From contig JADJFB010000002.1 in NCBI GenBank assembly GCA_016708845.1, positions 186,001 through 250,000 of the forward strand: a DNA stretch of 64,000 bases, read 5' to 3'. This DNA is from Bacteroidota bacterium. GTDB lineage: Bacteria; Bacteroidota; Bacteroidia; B-17B0; Aurantibacillaceae. The translations under genes were made by a program, and so were the position numbers. Position 1 is the first letter of the stretch; every line of letters starts with the position of its first letter. Below are positions 1 through 7,180 of the stretch, one piece after another. A model generated the notes under the pieces. It ran no database searches. It had not been told where the DNA came from and saw only the letters and a list, made by a program, of their open reading frames with translations.

Positions 1-650
1 TTAAGGTCATTTATTAACTGATGAGCAGATTGAATTAAAATGGATTTACTTACGCTATTCTCCACTACTCCATCACGCAAATGTTTTACAGGAGATACCG
101 TAAATATAACTTTAAGAAGAGGGTTAAATAGTTGCAGCTTATTGACAACATTATTAAACTCAGAAACAATATCATTTGTTTTGAGTAACGTTTTTTCAAA
201 TACGGCTTGGGGTAACTTATGGCAATTAGCTACTATAGTATCTTGTTCAATATGTTTGTAGGCAAATGCCGAACCAAAGGTAATGGTTAACCATTGTGCG
301 GTTTTTAATTTTTCATACCAGCTATCAATGCTATGATTTAATATATCTAATAACTCTTGCTGAGTGTCTCCGTGAATAGAACTATGAGCCTCAAACGAAT
401 ACCACAGACCTTCTTTTTCAAATACATCTTTAGCTTCAAAATAATGTTTATCTATGATTCGAAGTAATGATTTAGCAATACTTTTAGGATTAAATACAAT
501 GCCAAATGGATTGGAATGAACATTAAATTTCAAATCATTTAATCGGGCTCCAATATGCTCGCTAAAACAAGACCCAATTAATAACACACCATCTTGATGT
601 GTTATTTTGTTGAAACTAATTAATGGTTGAAATCCTAAGTGAAATTGCAT
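1..650 (-). CDS. GSCFA domain protein, 3' end outside window
   Basis: The frame is open from an ATG at 650 to the left edge, giving 216 residues with no stop. The N-terminus carries the family-defining GSCFS motif at residues 26-30, followed by a NPFGIVFNP block, and the last visible part has a SPVKHLRDG segment typical of the GSCFA family. The family belongs to the SGNH/GDSL-like hydrolase superfamily, but its substrate is not known. There is no signal peptide, so a cytoplasmic location is inferred. The stem-loop at 671-694 lies just upstream and separates it from ndk. Confidence 0.85.
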   Translation of the reverse strand, partial: MQFHLGFQPLISFNKITHQDGVLLIGSCFSEHIGARLNDLKFNVHSNPFGIVFNPKSIAKSLLRIIDKHYFEAKDVFEKEGLWYSFEAHSSIHGDTQQELLDILNHSIDSWYEKLKTAQWLTITFGSAFAYKHIEQDTIVANCHKLPQAVFEKTLLKTNDIVSEFNNVVNKLQLFNPLLKVIFTVSPVKHLRDGVVENSVSKSILIQSAHQLINDL

Positions 651-670
651 GATTAAATATATAAAAAAAA

Positions 671-694
671 AGGATTCACCGATTGGTGAATCCT
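671..694. terminator. Bidirectional rho-independent terminator
   Basis: A perfect 10-bp stem (aggattcacc / ggtgaatcct) with a 4-base loop, flanked by an A-run on the left and a T-run on the right. It lies just beyond the ndk stop on the minus strand and could also stop readthrough in the other direction. Confidence 0.8.
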
Positions 695-717
695 TTTAAA
701 TATATTATTCTAATGAA

Positions 718-1137
718 TTAGAAACGCTCAATTTGAGAGAAAAAGAAATTTGCTTCGATATTTGCATTTTCGTCGCTATCAGAACCGTGAACCGCGTTAG
801 CAGCAATAGATTTAGCAAATAATTTACGAATCGTTCCTTCATCTGCTTTAGTTGGATCAGTTGCACCAATTAAAGTTCTGTATTCTGCAACAGCATTTGT
901 TTTTTCTAAAACAGCTGCAACAATTGGTCCGCTGCTCATATAACTTACTAATTCGCCATAAAAAGGACGCTCTTTGTGAACTTCATAAAATTTACCAGCT
1001 GTTTCAGCGCTTAATTTCATGTATTTCATAGCTACAATTTTAAAACCTGATTGGTTTATTTTCGCTAAAATTGGTCCGATGTTGTTAGCCTCAACTGCAT
1101 CGGGCTTAATCATTGTAAATGTGATATTTCCTGCCAT
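718..1137 (-). CDS. ndk: Nucleoside diphosphate kinase
   Basis: Transfers the gamma-phosphate between nucleoside tri- and diphosphates through a phosphohistidine. The 139-residue protein has the usual family length. It opens with MAGNITFTMIKPDAVE and carries the active-site motif NAVHGSDS with the catalytic His at about residue 117. A longer frame beginning at 1158 is possible, but the promoter -7 box overlaps its start codon (1156-1163), so the ATG at 1137 is preferred. It is a single-gene unit ending at the hairpin at 671-694. Confidence 0.97.
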   Translation of the reverse strand: MAGNITFTMIKPDAVEANNIGPILAKINQSGFKIVAMKYMKLSAETAGKFYEVHKERPFYGELVSYMSSGPIVAAVLEKTNAVAEYRTLIGATDPTKADEGTIRKLFAKSIAANAVHGSDSDENANIEANFFFSQIERF

Positions 1138-1155
1138 TATATTTTTTTTAGGCTG

Positions 1156-1185
1156 CAAAGATACAACTATTGTGTTTATATCAAA
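1156..1185 (-). promoter_or_regulatory. Bacteroidota-type promoter of ndk
   Basis: On the minus strand TTTG (1182-1185) lies 18 bases before TATCTTTG (1156-1163), which fits the Bacteroidota primary sigma consensus TTTG-N19-TAnnTTTG. The ndk start codon follows about 18 bases downstream. Confidence 0.7.
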
Positions 1186-1206
1186 TAGCCAATTTAATCT
1201 ATTTAT

Positions 1207-1295
1207 AGGAACACGGATTTAACAGATATAGCAGATTGCACGGATTATTAAAATCTGTGAATATCCGCAAAATCCGTTTTATCTGCGTTCCTATT
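1207..1295. repeat. Intergenic inverted repeat, family A, copy 1
   Basis: An imperfect inverted repeat of about 90 bp with ends of the form aggaac(a/g)cggat...atccg...gttcct, containing repeated cggattt/cagatt words. Two related copies lie at 2374-2486 and 48984-49055. Copies 1 and 2 flank nrnA on both sides. Confidence 0.7.
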
Positions 1296-1350
1296 AGTTT
1301 CTATACTAATCATTAATTTATAAACTCAATAAAAACCTTAAATTTACATC

Positions 1351-2370
1351 ATGCAAAAAGACTCCTTTCCGAAATTCAAAGCTTTAATTAAAAAATCAAA
1401 CAATATTGTAATTGTAACACATTATAATCCTGATGGCGATGCCATGGGCTCTTCACTGGCGCTTTATAATTATTTAATTAAAACAGGGAAAAGTGTCACG
1501 GTTATTACACCTAACGATTACCCTGAGTTTTTACATTGGTTACCAGGAAATAAAAAAGTAGTTGAATTTAATACCAATCAAAAAAAAGCAGCGACTATTA
1601 TATCTAAAAGTGATTTAATCTTTACGCTAGATTTTAATAATTATTCGCGCTTAGAAGGCTTAGGTGAATTATTACAAAACTCTACTGCTAAAAAAATATT
1701 AATCGATCATCACCAACAACCTGATACCTATGCTACTCTGATGTTTCATGATGTAAAAGCTTGTTCTACCTGCGAATTAGTGCATGAATTTATTGTTGGC
1801 TTAGGTGGCAAAAAATTAATTGATAAAAACATTGCCGCTTGTTTATATACTGGTATTATGACGGATACTGGCTCTTTCCGTTTTGACAGCGTAACTCCAA
1901 AAACACACTTGATATTAGCCGATTTATTAGCAACAGGTTTGCTGCCAAGCGATATTCATAGTGCTATTTATGATACCTACAGCGAAAGTCGTGTAAAATT
2001 ATTAGGCTATTGCTTAACCGAAAAAATGGTAGTGATTCCTGAATTGCAAACGGCTTACATGGCTTTATCAGAAGCTGAATTAAAGAGATTTAATAATCAA
2101 AAAGGAGATACCGAAGGTATTGTCAATTATCCCTTCTCCATTAAAGGAATTACCTTTTGTGCATTTTTTAGTGAGGGCGAAGGCAAAATAAAAATATCAT
2201 TCCGAAGCAAAGGTAAATTTGATGTAAACCAATTTGCTCGTAAACACTTTAATGGCGGTGGACATATCAACGCTGCTGGTGGACGAGGGAACGTAACCGA
2301 TTTACAAAAAACAGTTCAAGAATTTTTAGCTTTATTACCCGTTTACAAGAAAGAGATTTTAAAGAAGTAA
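1351..2370 (+). CDS. nrnA: DHH-family oligoribonuclease / PAP phosphatase (NrnA-like)
   Basis: Degrades very short oligoribonucleotides and, in the characterised NrnA family, also dephosphorylates 3'-phosphoadenosine 5'-phosphate. The 339-residue protein has the DHH domain signatures THYNPDGDAMGSS (residues 23-35) and IDHHQQPD (about 117-125), and the C-terminal DHHA1 motif GGGHINAAGG (302-311). These are the metal- and substrate-binding elements of the family. It is soluble with no signal peptide. It stands alone between two copies of intergenic repeat family A. Confidence 0.93.
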   Translation: MQKDSFPKFKALIKKSNNIVIVTHYNPDGDAMGSSLALYNYLIKTGKSVTVITPNDYPEFLHWLPGNKKVVEFNTNQKKAATIISKSDLIFTLDFNNYSRLEGLGELLQNSTAKKILIDHHQQPDTYATLMFHDVKACSTCELVHEFIVGLGGKKLIDKNIAACLYTGIMTDTGSFRFDSVTPKTHLILADLLATGLLPSDIHSAIYDTYSESRVKLLGYCLTEKMVVIPELQTAYMALSEAELKRFNNQKGDTEGIVNYPFSIKGITFCAFFSEGEGKIKISFRSKGKFDVNQFARKHFNGGGHINAAGGRGNVTDLQKTVQEFLALLPVYKKEILKK

Positions 2371-2373
2371 AAA

Positions 2374-2486
2374 AATAGGAACGCGGATAAGGCTGGTGGA
2401 ACAGATTTTCACTGATTTATTATTTAGATGAATTGAAAAACATCTGCGTAAATCCGCTTAATTCGTCACATCCGTGTTCCTATTAA
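2374..2486. repeat. Intergenic inverted repeat, family A, copy 2
   Basis: The ends aataggaacgcggat (2374-2388) and atccgtgttcctatt (2470-2484) pair at 14 of 15 positions. The roughly 80-bp interior contains acagatttt and catctgcgtaaatccgc words shared with copies 1 and 3. It fills the gap between the convergent genes nrnA and the esterase and may serve as their terminator. Confidence 0.75.
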
Positions 2487-2487
2487 A

Positions 2488-3630
2488 CTATTCCTTAATA
2501 AACTTCATTTTAGCTACTGCCCCACTTAGTGTTTTTACGGTTAAAAAGTAAATACCAGTTGTTAAGTTCCCAACTGAAATAGAATTTGTTTGAGTGGTTT
2601 CTGATAAAACTACTTTACCTAAAACATCGGTCACTTCAATACTTAAAGAGGTTTCATTCTCTAAATTAAAATGTAATGTTGTATTTACAGGATTTGGATA
2701 CAATTTTAAAGAATTTGCCAATGCCTTGTTTTCGTCAATGGATGTTAGCATAGGCAAAGTATATTTATTAAAAAATCGCCAAATTTCTTTTGAGGCATTG
2801 ATATCTAAATTTGTACCTACTCCACCAAAAGGAAAGCCTGGCCAAGTGTGACCACCATTGATGATTTTATACAATTCAACTGTACTACCTCCGGTTCCTC
2901 CATTATAAATATAATGTTCGGCCGTGCAACCATCCGTTAAGCTAGTATTTGGCACATTACTAAACGTTGGTGTAGCATTACAATTGTTTTTTGTTACCCA
3001 GTACTTCACAACCGAATCTATTGGCATCATATTTTGTGACATATTGCCAAGGTAGGGGACCGTTGCATCGCTAGTACCGTGAATTTGCATTACTGGCACT
3101 GGACGCATAGGATGACAATTAGGACCATACTGCGTTGTAAAAATACTACCTGTGACTGATGCAATTGCTGTTATTCTATTACTTAATTCACAAGCCAAGG
3201 TGTGACTCATAAAACCACCATTACTCATCCCTGTTGAGTAAACTCTATTTAAATTAATATTATACGTTAAGTCTAACGAATCAATTAAAGCACTTAAAAA
3301 AGCAATATCATTTACTAAAGCTGAAGATAACCCCGCATTCCAAAAACGTTGTCCTGAACTATAAGTCCCATTTGGAAACACCATTAAAAAATTAGCAGTA
3401 TCGGCAATAGGTGCAAAATTACTATACAATTGTTGTTGCTGAGCATTACTTGTATAGCCATGCAAATTTAAAATTAAAGGTCTGGCTGTTGTTCCATTGT
3501 AAATCGCAGGAACATATAAGCGATAAGAGCGATACTGGCCACCAACATAAATACTGTCAATAACTGTAGTTTGTGCTTTTACAGCAAATAAAGTTGAAAT
3601 AAGAATCAGAGAAAGTAAAGTTTTTTTCAT
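2488..3630 (-). CDS. Secreted polyhydroxybutyrate-depolymerase/CE1-like esterase with T9SS tail
   Basis: A 380-residue secreted alpha/beta hydrolase. A signal peptide (residues 1-19) precedes a domain of the LpqC/PHB depolymerase type with LHGYT (56-60, oxyanion region), nucleophile elbow GMSNGG (Ser136), HGTSDATVPY (likely acid Asp188) and INGGHTWPG (His261). From about residue 305 it ends in a T9SS type A sorting domain beginning LYPNPVN. The family cleaves ester bonds in polyesters or feruloylated and acetylated polysaccharides; which one cannot be told here. It lies convergent with nrnA and divergent from maeB. Confidence 0.9.
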   Translation of the reverse strand: MKKTLLSLILISTLFAVKAQTTVIDSIYVGGQYRSYRLYVPAIYNGTTARPLILNLHGYTSNAQQQQLYSNFAPIADTANFLMVFPNGTYSSGQRFWNAGLSSALVNDIAFLSALIDSLDLTYNINLNRVYSTGMSNGGFMSHTLACELSNRITAIASVTGSIFTTQYGPNCHPMRPVPVMQIHGTSDATVPYLGNMSQNMMPIDSVVKYWVTKNNCNATPTFSNVPNTSLTDGCTAEHYIYNGGTGGSTVELYKIINGGHTWPGFPFGGVGTNLDINASKEIWRFFNKYTLPMLTSIDENKALANSLKLYPNPVNTTLHFNLENETSLSIEVTDVLGKVVLSETTQTNSISVGNLTTGIYFLTVKTLSGAVAKMKFIKE

Positions 3631-3718
3631 TTAAGTAAATTAAAGTTTATGAATTCTAAATTAGCAAAAAATAGGCAATTAACAAGTCAAATAACTATTA
3701 ATTTTCCATTAAAATCAG

Positions 3719-3726
3719 TACTTTCG
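3719..3726 (+). promoter_or_regulatory. Putative -7 element for maeB
   Basis: TACTTTCG matches the TAnnTTyG -7 box of Bacteroidota promoters and lies 20 bases before the maeB ATG. No clear TTTG -33 box is visible. Confidence 0.45.
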
Positions 3727-3746
3727 TTTTCTTAAATTTAACATTT

Positions 3747-5920
3747 ATGGCTAAATTCAAAAAACAAGATGCCCTTGATTACCACTCTCAAGGAAGACCC
3801 GGAAAAATTGAAGTAATTCCCACTAAACCATATAGCACGCAAAGAGACTTAACCCTTGCCTACTCTCCTGGTGTTGCTGAGCCTTGCTTAGAAATAGAAA
3901 AAAACCAAGAAGACGCTTACAAATATACCGCTAAAGGAAACTTAGTAGCAGTAATTAGTAACGGAACAGCAGTTTTAGGCTTAGGCGATATTGGTGCCTT
4001 GGCATCAAAACCAGTAATGGAAGGTAAAGGCTTACTCTTTAAAATATTTGCTGATATTGATGTGTTTGACATTGAGGTGGACACAAAAAACATTGACGAG
4101 TTTGTAAATACGGTTAAAAATATTGCCTGCACTTTTGGAGGAATTAACCTAGAAGATATTAAAGCACCTGAGTGTTTTTAAATTGAACGTCGTTTAAAAG
4201 AAGAATTAAACATTCCTTTAATGCACGATGATCAGCATGGTACAGCTATTATTTCTTCGGCTGGTTTATTAAATGCTGTGGAAATTTCGGGCAAAAAAAT
4301 GAGCGAAGGGAAGTTAGTAATTAACGGTGCTGGCGCTTCGGCTAACTCTTGCGCTAAAATGTATATTGCTGTTGGTGTTAAAAAAGAAAATATTTTAATG
4401 CTCGACAGTAAAGGTGTCATCAATAAAAACCGCACCGTAAAGGAAATATTTTAACACAAGATATGGTTCGCTCGATGGCTAAAAACTGTATTGTGTTTGC
4501 CCTTGCTAACCCTACTCCCGAAATTAGTTACGAAGAAGCTATTGCTGCTCGTCCTGATATTATTATTGCAACTGGTCGTAGTGATCATCCTAACCAAGTA
4601 AACAACGTATTAGGATTCCCTTTTATTTTTAGAGGAGCTTTAGATGTACGTGCTACTTGTATTAACGAAGAAATGAAATTGGCAGCGGCTTTAGCAATTG
4701 CAGCTTTAGCTAAAGAAAGCGTACCTGATTATGTAAACTTAGCTTATGGTTCTAAAAACCTTGCTTTTGGTACAGAGTATATTATTCCAAAACCTATTGA
4801 TAACCGTTTAATTTCTATAGTAAGTTCAGCAGTTGCAAAAGCAGCTATTGATAGCGGTGTTGCTAAACGTGTGATTACTGATTGGGATGCTTACCGCACA
4901 GAATTAGATAACCGTTTAGGAAAAGATAACCGATTAATTAGAAGTTTAGCTAATAAAGCAAAATCAAATCCTAAGCGTGTTGTATTTACTGAAGCGGACA
5001 CTTACAAAATTTTAAAAGCAGCTCAGTTGGCAAAAGACGAAGGTATTGCTAAACCAATTTTATTAGGTAATAAAGAACGCATTTTAGCTTTAATGGAAGA
5101 GAACCAAATTGATATGGGAGATACACCTATTATTGATGCTTGGTTGCCAGAAGAAGAAGCGCGCCGTGCAGAATTTGGTGATATTTTATGGCACAAAAGA
5201 CAACGTCGTGGTTTAACACAATACGATGCTCGCAAATTAATGCGTGATAGAAATTATTTTGGAGCCATGATGGTTGAAACTGGCATGGCTGATGCGATGA
5301 TTTCGGGCTTAACTCGTAAATATGGTGCACCTATTAAACCTGCTTTGGATGTAATTGGTGTGCAAGATGGTGTTGGCCGCGTAGCTGGTTTGTATATGAT
5401 GATTACCAAAAAAGGACCTTACTTTTTTGCAGATACCACCATGACAGAAAACCCAACAGCACAACAGTTGGCTGATATTGCTGTATTAACAGCAAACACC
5501 ATTAAACAATTTAACACTACGCCTCCTATTGCTATGTTATCCTTTTCAAACTTTGGCTCTGCTGAAGGAGAAGTTCCAAAAAAAATGCAAGAAGCCACAA
5601 AAATTTTACATAAAAATTATCCAGGTTTAGTGGTAGATGGCGACATACAAGCCAACTTTGCGGTGAATAATGAATTACTAAAAGAACAGTTTCCGTTTAG
5701 TACGTTAATTGATAAAGATGTAAATACCTTTATCTTCCCTAATTTAGCCGCAGGTAATATTGCCTATAAATTATTACAAGAGCTAGGTGGCGCCGAAGCT
5801 ATTGGTCCGGTTTTAATGGGATTAAAGAAGCCTGTGCATATTTTACAATTAGGAAGTTCTGTTCGTGAAATTGTAAACATGATTACTATTGCAGTAGTAG
5901 ATGCTCAGAATAAGAAATAA
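3747..5920 (+). pseudogene. maeB: NADP-dependent malic enzyme (MaeB type), interrupted by a stop and a deletion
   Basis: Oxidatively decarboxylates malate to pyruvate. MaeB-type enzymes pair an N-terminal malic enzyme domain with a C-terminal phosphotransacetylase-like regulatory domain, and both are recognisable (the latter from about 4960, starting KRVVFTEADTYKI). Two lesions are seen. First, an in-frame TAA at 4179-4181 replaces the expected Glu after KAPECF, and the same frame continues with IERRLKEELNIPLMHDDQHG. Second, the frame changes at about 4436-4440, where NKNRT jumps directly to KGNILTQDMVRS; roughly 33-36 residues of the NAD-binding region normally found there are absent. The span is about 725 codons against a usual 755-765. 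Either the gene is dead or the sequence is wrong here. Confidence 0.9.
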
Positions 5921-5940
5921 ATAAAAATCTGTTATTAAAA

Positions 5941-5965
5941 GCCCCAATGAAATTTTCATTGGGGC
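5941..5965. terminator. Strong bidirectional terminator after maeB
   Basis: A 12-bp perfect stem (gccccaatgaaa / tttcattggggc) with a one-base centre, an A-run before and T7 after. It separates the convergent maeB and AraC-family genes. Confidence 0.9.
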
Positions 5966-5997
5966 TTTTTTTATGACATACTTAAATTATATACTAT

Positions 5998-6588
5998 TTA
6001 TTTTTTGATAGTAACTTTTTGATTTTCGATTAAATGCTCTAATGAAATGCGTTTTCTCTTTTTTAATGATTTAAAGAATACGGGAGAAAGCCCAGTAATT
6101 TTTTTAAACTGATTTGAAAAATGCGGCACGCTGCTATAATGCAATTTAAAGCAAATTTCCTTCAAGCTCATTTCATTATAAATAATCAATTCTTTAGCGC
6201 GCTCAATTTTATTAACGATAATAAATTGCTGAAGTGTGCTACCTGTTACTTCTGAAAATAAATTGGATAAATAGGTGTAATCACATTCTAATTTTTTACT
6301 CAAATATTCCGAGTATTTTTCTTCTGGTGGCTCATCCGAATAATGAATCATATCAATAATAGCATTTTTCACTTTTTCAATTTGTATGGATTTTTTATCT
6401 TCCATTAACTCATGTCCGTTTTTTAATAAAGCGGCTTTAATTTTATCAAACTGACGGATAGAAATTTTTTGCTGCACTTCTAAGTCTCCCAATTCGATAC
6501 TTGATATTTTAATGCCTAATTTATTAAACTCTTGCTTTACCATTAGCTTACAACAATGGCTTACCATGTATTTTATGTATAACTTCAT
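5998..6588 (-). CDS. AraC-family regulator with HMA-like N-terminal sensor
   Basis: A 196-residue transcription factor. The C-terminal ~100 residues form an AraC-type double helix-turn-helix (SLKEICFKLHYSSVPHFS and the QFKKITGLSP signature). The N-terminal ~80 residues (MKLYIKYMVSHCCKL, then LGIKISSIELGDLEV) follow the spacing of a heavy-metal-associated fold, but the usual CxxC is SHCC here, so one Cys of the pair is replaced by Ser. It is divergent from an HMA metal-binding protein at 6790. Inference: a metal-responsive regulator of that neighbour. Which metal cannot be read from sequence. Confidence 0.85.
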   Translation of the reverse strand: MKLYIKYMVSHCCKLMVKQEFNKLGIKISSIELGDLEVQQKISIRQFDKIKAALLKNGHELMEDKKSIQIEKVKNAIIDMIHYSDEPPEEKYSEYLSKKLECDYTYLSNLFSEVTGSTLQQFIIVNKIERAKELIIYNEMSLKEICFKLHYSSVPHFSNQFKKITGLSPVFFKSLKKRKRISLEHLIENQKVTIKK

Positions 6589-6789
6589 ATTTTTATTCTT
6601 AAATTATGTTTGTGCGAATATGTAAACCAATATGTTAGAAAAAGTTACATTTTTAATCAATCTTTTACACAATTCACAGATTACCTAAAAATTTTATGCA
6701 TGACTTTATGATAACAATCACTTATTATACTAACACAGGTTATAAGGTGTGCTCTTAAATTATCCTAACTTTAATAAAAAAATAGAGCT

Positions 6790-7062
6790 ATGAAAACTGA
6801 AAAAGTACTAATTGCTAACTTAAAATGTGGTGGTTGCGAAAACACGATTAAAACCAAATTAGCCGAATTGGCTGGAGTAGAAAGTGTAACCGTTAACCAA
6901 GAAGAAGATTCGGTAACGATTACACACAACGAAAAAAGTACCAGAGAAGATTTCACTAAAAAACTTCACGACTTAGGTTATCCTGAAGCGACTGAAGAAA
7001 ATGGTTTGTTATTACAACTTAAAAGCTATGCTAGTTGTATTGTTGGGAGAATGACAAAGTAG
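6790..7062 (+). CDS. Heavy-metal-associated (HMA) domain protein, CopZ/MerP-like
   Basis: A 90-residue soluble HMA protein. The metal-binding loop LKCGGCENT (Cys13, Cys16) lies after the first strand, and the VESVTVNQEEDSVTITH and LHDLGYPE segments fit the beta-alpha-beta-beta-alpha-beta fold. A further Cys near the C-terminus (YASCIVG) is not part of the canonical site. Family members bind soft or transition metals such as Cu(I) and pass them to ATPases or regulators. No metal-transport ATPase is seen in the window. It is divergent from the AraC-family gene across a ~200-bp intergenic region. Confidence 0.9.
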   Translation: MKTEKVLIANLKCGGCENTIKTKLAELAGVESVTVNQEEDSVTITHNEKSTREDFTKKLHDLGYPEATEENGLLLQLKSYASCIVGRMTK

Positions 7063-7102
7063 TTAAACTCAATAAAAAGCCTCTAATCAAAACAGGTTAA
7101 AA

Positions 7103-7136
7103 AAAATCCCTCTGCTATTTCTAACAGAGGGATTTT
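7103..7136. terminator. Bidirectional terminator
   Basis: The stem aaaatccctctg / cagagggatttt (12 bp) encloses a 10-base loop, with A- and T-rich flanks. It lies between the HMA gene and the convergent OmpA gene. Confidence 0.85.
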
Positions 7137-7151
7137 CTATTTATAATTGGT

Positions 7152-7171
7152 GACTGAGCGGAGCCGAAGTC
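7152..7171. repeat. Short dispersed intergenic motif, copy 1
   Basis: gactgagcggagccgaagtc matches the element at 38786-38805 at 17 of 20 positions. This GnCTGAGCrGAGyCGAAGTC word occurs between genes in many Bacteroidota genomes. Its function is unknown. Confidence 0.5.
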
Positions 7172-7180
7172 CCAGTTATC

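Noticed and set aside
6720..6760. Operator palindrome between the AraC and HMA genes (acaggttataaggtgtgc)
   Set aside because: The centre ttataa is symmetric but the arms do not pair, so it is not a convincing operator.
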